Assembly (NCBI GenBank): GCA_024641465.1
Contig: JAHEDB010000074.1
Location: 1 to 8,531 of the forward strand
Direction of reading: 5' to 3'
DNA from: Chromatiales bacterium
GTDB taxonomy: Bacteria > Pseudomonadota > Gammaproteobacteria > UBA6429 > Thiohalophilaceae
Length of the DNA stretch: 8,531 nt
Shown: in pieces, positions 5,368 through 8,531 of the stretch
Layout of the letters: every line of letters starts with the position of its first letter
Position numbering within the stretch: position 1 is the first letter of the stretch
Program-made: the position numbers and the translations under genes
Notes under the pieces: model-generated
Database searches by the model: none
What the model saw: the letters and a program-made list of their open reading frames with translations, nothing else
What the model was told of the DNA's origin: nothing

Positions 5368-5440
5368 CGCCCTTTTGTTTGGTTACCTTATATTGGGCGC
5401 GCAAAATAAAGTGACTTGCTGTCGGGCAACCCCCGACATA
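5364..5440. repeat. Repeat fragment with TGTCGGG hairpin
   Basis: A GGGGCGC start, a TTTGGTTAC segment, GGGCGCGCAAA and GTGACTTG are followed by a perfect 7-bp hairpin, TGTCGGG (5420-5426) and CCCGACA (5432-5438). The order of these words matches an interspersed repeat I know from gammaproteobacterial genomes; that assignment is from memory. A weaker stem ATCGC/GCGAT follows at 5452-5465. Confidence 0.5.
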
Positions 5441-5495
5441 AAAATTCAGGCATCGCGCCAGCGATTCAAATAAAGAGATATAAATTAACAGTGAC

Positions 5496-5512
5496 GGTGG
5501 GCAATGCCCACC
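5496..5512. repeat. Short palindromic repeat GGTGGGC-AAT-GCCCACC
   Basis: A perfect 7-bp stem with a 3-nt loop, followed by CTACAA. This hairpin with its CTAC tail is a frequent short intergenic repeat in gammaproteobacteria. Confidence 0.6.
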
Positions 5513-5557
5513 CTACAAACTTTGCATCGACGATAGTCGATTCAATTTAAAAGGAAG

Positions 5558-5608
5558 GCGGCAGCATCAGGAGATTGCCGCGTCGTAAAAAGCACTCCTC
5601 GCAAAGAC
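5558..5608. repeat. Interspersed repeat of the ATTGCGAGGAG...GGCAATCTC type
   Basis: Read on the minus strand, 5608-5569 begins GTCTTTGCGAGGAGTGC and ends CGCGGCAATCTCCT, the form of a widespread proteobacterial interspersed repeat. GCGGCA (5558-5563) and TGCCGC (5576-5581) form a stem with the neighbouring sequence. Confidence 0.55.
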
Positions 5609-5610
5609 CG

Positions 5611-5656
5611 TTATTCTCCCCTCACCCTAGCCCTCTCCCTGAGGGAGAAGGAATAT
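5611..5656. repeat. REP-like palindrome after uvrD, copy 2 of the C-rich type
   Basis: CCCTCTCCC (5631-5639) pairs with GGGAGAAGG (5643-5651) across TGA with one mismatch. It begins 11 nt after the uvrD stop codon. It has no T-tract, so it is not a classic terminator but may protect the 3' end of the mRNA. It is related to 1604-1636. Confidence 0.65.
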
Positions 5657-5661
5657 GGGGA

Positions 5662-7836
5662 CTAGCCAGTCCTGAGATTCGCATACTCCATCATCAACCA
5701 CTTGCTCCCCGCATCATCAAAATTGACCTGCACACGGGCGTGTTTGCCGGAGCCTTCGTAGTTGAGGACGATACCTTCACCAAATTTGTCGTGCACGACG
5801 CGCTGGCCGAGTTGTAGTTGGTTGGGGTCGTAGTTGCCGCCGGTTTCTTCGGCGCGGTTGTACATGGGGGTGCTGATAGTGCCGTGCAGGCGCACCTCTT
5901 CCATGAGTTCGCGGGGGATCTCGCTGATGAATCTTGATGGCCGGGCGTAGGTTTCTTCGCCATAGAGGCGGCGTTTTTCGGCGTAGCTGATCATGAGTTT
6001 TTGTCTGGCGCGGGTCATGCCGACGTAGCAGAGGCGACGTTCTTCTTCGAGGCGATTGGGGTCGTCGGCGGACAGGCGGTGGGGGAACAGGCCTTCTTCG
6101 ACACCACACAGGAACACCTGATTGAATTCCAGACCCTTTGCCGAGTGCAGGGTCATGAGCTGTATACAATCATCCGACTCACCACCCTGTCGTTCTCCGG
6201 CTTCTAGTGAGGCATGTGATAAAAAGGCGGATAGTGGATCCATGTCATCGAGGGCTTCATTCTGGAAGGCATCATCGACATAGTTACGTCCAGCGTTGAT
6301 CAGTTCCTCAAGGTTTTCTATCCTCGCACGGCCCTTCTCGCCCTTTTCCTTTTGGTAGTGTACTAACAGGCCGCTGGCGTGGATGATGTGTTCGATCTGT
6401 TCGTAAAGGGCGACACCCTGAATGGCGTTTTCCATTTTGATGATCATGTCGATGAATACGTGCAGCGCACCGGTGGCCCGCGCAGGGAGTTCCTTTTGCT
6501 CGATCACCGCATAAGTGGCCTGCCATAGCGACACACCATTGGTGCGTGCATAGTCGCGCACGGTATCGAGGGTTCGATTGCCAATGCCGCGAGTGGGCGT
6601 ATTAACAATACGCTCGAAGGAAGGATCATCGATCTTGTTGCTTATCAAACGCAGATAGGCCAGTGCGTCCTTGATCTCCTGTCGTTCGAAGAAGCGCAGG
6701 CCGCCATAGATACGATAAGGCATGCCGTGTTGAACAATCGCTTCTTCTAATACGCGTGATTGTGCATTGGAACGATAAAGTATGGCGCAATCTGCACGCA
6801 GACCGCCTTTATCAACCCAGTCCCTAATGCGATCAACAATATAATGCGCCTCATCCAGTTCATTGAAGGCGGCATACAGTTGGATGGGTTCGCCCTCACC
6901 GTCATTGGTCCACAGGTTCTTGCCCATTCTTTCCGCGTTATGAGAAATAAGCGCATTGGCGGCATTGAGGATGGTGCCAGTGGAGCGGTAGTTCTGTTCC
7001 AGACGAAACACCTGCACATTGGCAAAGTCCTTGCTGAATTGCTGAATGTTTTCCACCTTGGCGCCGCGCCAGCCGTAGATCGATTGATCGTCATCACCGA
7101 CGGCGAACAGCTTGCCCTGGGTACCTGCCAACATGCGCAGCCAGGCGTATTGAATGGTGTTGGTGTCCTGGAACTCGTCGACCAGGATATGCAGGAAGCG
7201 TTGTTGGTAGTGTTGCAAGACATCGGGGCGGTGTAGCCACAGTTCGTGGGCGCGCAGCAATAATTCGGCAAAATCGATCAGGCCGGTGTTCTGGCAATAG
7301 GCCTCATAGGCGCTGTAGATCTCCACCATATGGCGCAGATAGGGATCGCCCTGCACATCGATATGCGTGGGGCGCAGGCCTTCGTCCTTTCTGGCATTGA
7401 TGTACCACTGCACCTCTTTGGGTACCCAGCGGGTCTCATCCAGACCCATCTCGCGGATCACCCGTTTCACGGCGCGGTGCTGATCCTCGCTGTCCATGAT
7501 CTGAAAGGTCTGCGGCAGATTGGCCTCTTTCCAGTGGGCGCGCAACAGGCGGTGGGCGATGCCGTGAAAGGTGCCCATCCACAAGCCACCGGCGGGGATA
7601 CCGAGCAGACGTTCGACGCGGCCGCGCATTTCACCTGCGGCCTTGTTGGTGAAGGTCACCGACATGATGGAATAAGGCGAGAGATTTTCGGCCTGCATCA
7701 GCCAGGCGATGCGATGCACCAGCACGCGGGTCTTGCCGCTGCCAGCCCCGGCCAGCACCAGCACATTGGTATCCGGTGCACAGACGGCGGCGCGCTGGGC
7801 ATCGTTGAGGGGGTCGATGATGTGGGAGATATCCAT
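5662..7836 (-). CDS. uvrD: DNA helicase II UvrD
   Basis: ATP-dependent 3'-5' superfamily 1A helicase of nucleotide excision and mismatch repair. All motifs are present in its 724 residues: Q motif LNDAQRAAV (10-18), Walker A AGAGSGKT (29-36), motif Ia SVTFTNKAAGEM (59-70), Walker B-type VDEFQDTN (219-226), motif III VGDDDQSIYGWRGA (246-259), motif IV LEQNYRST (279-286), motif V LMTLHSAKGLEF (560-571) and motif VI CYVGMTRAR (603-611). The C-terminal Tudor-like fold LQLGQRVVHDKFGEGIV (674-690), which contacts RNA polymerase in the E. coli protein, is complete. Length matches the E. coli enzyme (720). The start MDISHIIDPLNDAQ fits the family, and an in-frame TAG 9 nt upstream excludes a longer protein. 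There is no Shine-Dalgarno sequence. It lies downstream of the reductase on the same strand but is separated by an inverted repeat and appears to have its own promoter. Confidence 0.97.
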   Translation of the reverse strand: MDISHIIDPLNDAQRAAVCAPDTNVLVLAGAGSGKTRVLVHRIAWLMQAENLSPYSIMSVTFTNKAAGEMRGRVERLLGIPAGGLWMGTFHGIAHRLLRAHWKEANLPQTFQIMDSEDQHRAVKRVIREMGLDETRWVPKEVQWYINARKDEGLRPTHIDVQGDPYLRHMVEIYSAYEAYCQNTGLIDFAELLLRAHELWLHRPDVLQHYQQRFLHILVDEFQDTNTIQYAWLRMLAGTQGKLFAVGDDDQSIYGWRGAKVENIQQFSKDFANVQVFRLEQNYRSTGTILNAANALISHNAERMGKNLWTNDGEGEPIQLYAAFNELDEAHYIVDRIRDWVDKGGLRADCAILYRSNAQSRVLEEAIVQHGMPYRIYGGLRFFERQEIKDALAYLRLISNKIDDPSFERIVNTPTRGIGNRTLDTVRDYARTNGVSLWQATYAVIEQKELPARATGALHVFIDMIIKMENAIQGVALYEQIEHIIHASGLLVHYQKEKGEKGRARIENLEELINAGRNYVDDAFQNEALDDMDPLSAFLSHASLEAGERQGGESDDCIQLMTLHSAKGLEFNQVFLCGVEEGLFPHRLSADDPNRLEEERRLCYVGMTRARQKLMISYAEKRRLYGEETYARPSRFISEIPRELMEEVRLHGTISTPMYNRAEETGGNYDPNQLQLGQRVVHDKFGEGIVLNYEGSGKHARVQVNFDDAGSKWLMMEYANLRTG

Positions 7837-7851
7837 CGGGCCATTCTAACA
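7837..7851 (-). promoter_or_regulatory. Extended -10 promoter placed for a leaderless uvrD transcript
   Basis: TG-T-TAGAAT (7851-7843) is an extended -10 element with 5 of 6 hexamer matches. Only 6 nt (GGCCCG) separate it from the ATG, so transcription would be expected to begin at or next to the A of the start codon. No ribosome binding site and no good -35 box are seen. No LexA box (CTGT-N8-ACAG) is visible. Confidence 0.45.
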
Positions 7852-7874
7852 GACCCGGGATAAATTAGAGTTTA

Positions 7875-7921
7875 ATAGCTTGTTGAAAACGTAGCGAGCG
7901 CAGTCATTTTCAACAGGCTAT
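7875..7921. repeat. Inverted repeat between the reductase gene and uvrD
   Basis: ATAGCTTGTTGAAAA (7875-7889) and TTTTCAACAGGCTAT (7907-7921) are complementary at 14 of 15 positions around a 17-nt loop containing GTAGCGAGCGCAGTC. The right arm begins in the reductase stop codon. There is no T-tract. It has the form of a common gammaproteobacterial intergenic palindrome and could weaken read-through into uvrD or protect the upstream mRNA. Confidence 0.75.
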
Positions 7922-8531
7922 CAGGGCATCACGGCTGGAAGTTGTTTGATGAGTGCGGCCTTCTCATTCACCGCCTCCCCCAGCAGGGCAAAGCCCAGCA
8001 GCGCGCCATCCTTATCTATATATATAGCCTTTACCCCCTTGTCGTTCTGCTCGTTCTGCCATTCGCCCTCGGCCCCGGCCGGGGGCGGCGCGGCGACACA
8101 GGGGCAGACCGGGGTTTTGACCATCACCGGCATGGCGGGGTAGGTCACGGCGGTGGGCTGACCCGCCAGGGTTTTGGCCAGGGCGCGGGCGCCCTGCATC
8201 AGCGGCATCACGAACAGCCAGACCTGGCCTTCGACCTCGGCGCAATCACCGATGGCGTAGATATCCGGGTCACTGCTTTGCAGGGTACGGTCTACCACGA
8301 TGCCGCGCCCCGTCTTGAGACCGGCGGCCTCGGCCAGCGAGGTATCGGGTTTGAGGCCGATGGCCGACAGCACCACGTCGGCCTCCAGCTTCGAGCCATT
8401 ATTCAATTCAAGGATGAACTTACCCTTCTGTTTATTAACCGCGATACAGGTATCGCCCAGATACCAGTTCACTCCCGCGTTAGCCAGCTGTTGCTTCATA
8501 TACTCGGCCGCCTCGATGGGCAGCAGGCGCC
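7921..8531 (-). CDS. Rubredoxin reductase-type FAD/NAD(P)H oxidoreductase, 5' end outside window
   Basis: Only the C-terminal 202 residues are in the window; the frame is open to the right edge, and the ATG at 8499 is internal. Such enzymes are about 380 residues, so roughly half is missing, including the first FAD-binding motif. Visible are the end of the NAD(P)H-binding region, VVLSAIGLKPDTSLAEAAGL (fragment residues 52-71), the second FAD-contact motif DIYAIGDCAEVEG (89-101), and the rubredoxin reductase-like VMPLMQGARALAKTLAG and MPVMVKTPVCP (132-142). This fits the RubB/AlkT type, which passes electrons from NADH to rubredoxin; related NorW-type reductases are the alternative. The gene for rubredoxin could lie upstream, outside the window. 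It ends in tandem stops TGA TAG, the first overlapping the inverted repeat at 7875-7921. An AT-only run CTATATATATAG (8016-8027) stands out in otherwise GC-rich coding sequence. Confidence 0.85.
   Translation of the reverse strand, partial: RLLPIEAAEYMKQQLANAGVNWYLGDTCIAVNKQKGKFILELNNGSKLEADVVLSAIGLKPDTSLAEAAGLKTGRGIVVDRTLQSSDPDIYAIGDCAEVEGQVWLFVMPLMQGARALAKTLAGQPTAVTYPAMPVMVKTPVCPCVAAPPPAGAEGEWQNEQNDKGVKAIYIDKDGALLGFALLGEAVNEKAALIKQLPAVMP

Noticed and set aside
5169..5414. Two overlapping plus-strand frames of 76 and 81 codons
   Set aside because: They are translations of the fold-back element and the adjoining repeat; open frames of this kind arise from GC-rich palindromes.
6760..7863. Long plus-strand frames of 158 and 177 codons
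   Set aside because: They are antisense to uvrD, whose protein has every helicase motif.
7837..7920. LexA/SOS box upstream of uvrD
   Set aside because: E. coli uvrD is LexA-controlled, so I looked for CTGT-N8-ACAG. None is present; CTGTTGAAAATGACTG lacks the second half.
8016..8027. Palindrome CTATATATATAG as a regulatory site
   Set aside because: It lies inside the reductase coding sequence and is explained by codons for AIYID; chance is sufficient.

Overview
This window looks like gammaproteobacterial chromosome. The evidence is a full-length UvrD helicase of the usual gammaproteobacterial size and layout, the end of a rubredoxin reductase-type flavoprotein, and many short palindromic repeats of kinds common in such genomes. 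The genus cannot be told from this sequence. All supported genes lie on the minus strand. The right part (about 5660-8531) is GC-rich core sequence: the C-terminal half of the reductase, then uvrD. The left part (1-5100) is visibly AT-richer and looks like an accessory region of small exported or envelope-directed proteins set among repeats.

Region by region: 1-475 holds no supportable gene, one copy of a 94-bp hairpin repeat (family A) and a strong terminator. 506-1078 encodes a secreted DsrE-like protein. 1079-1826 is intergenic, with a CRP-type dyad, a second family A copy and the first copy of a REP-doublet element (family B). 1827-3206 encodes a secreted protein with an LprI/DUF1311 N-terminal domain; an almost identical family B copy (128 of 129 bases) lies on its other side. 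3679-4853 is a two-gene unit: a leaderless-secretion M15-type (LAS) peptidoglycan peptidase, followed after 2 nt by a signal-peptide protein with four mature cysteines. 4854-5661 has no gene: candidate operators for the peptidase unit, a 207-bp fold-back element and at least four further repeat types stacked against the end of uvrD. 5662-7836 is uvrD, and 7921-8531 is the truncated reductase.

The most interesting unit is 3679-4853. A peptidoglycan hydrolase with no export signal, tightly coupled to a small periplasmic protein, has the organisation of an interbacterial effector with its immunity protein, although no secretion gene is in view. The neighbouring LprI-domain protein belongs to a group that includes lysozyme inhibitors, so the left part may be concerned with attack on and protection of the cell wall. 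The DsrE-like and LprI-like genes are each bracketed by a pair of direct repeats, so each could be lost by homologous recombination. uvrD appears to have a promoter placed so that its transcript would begin at the start codon.
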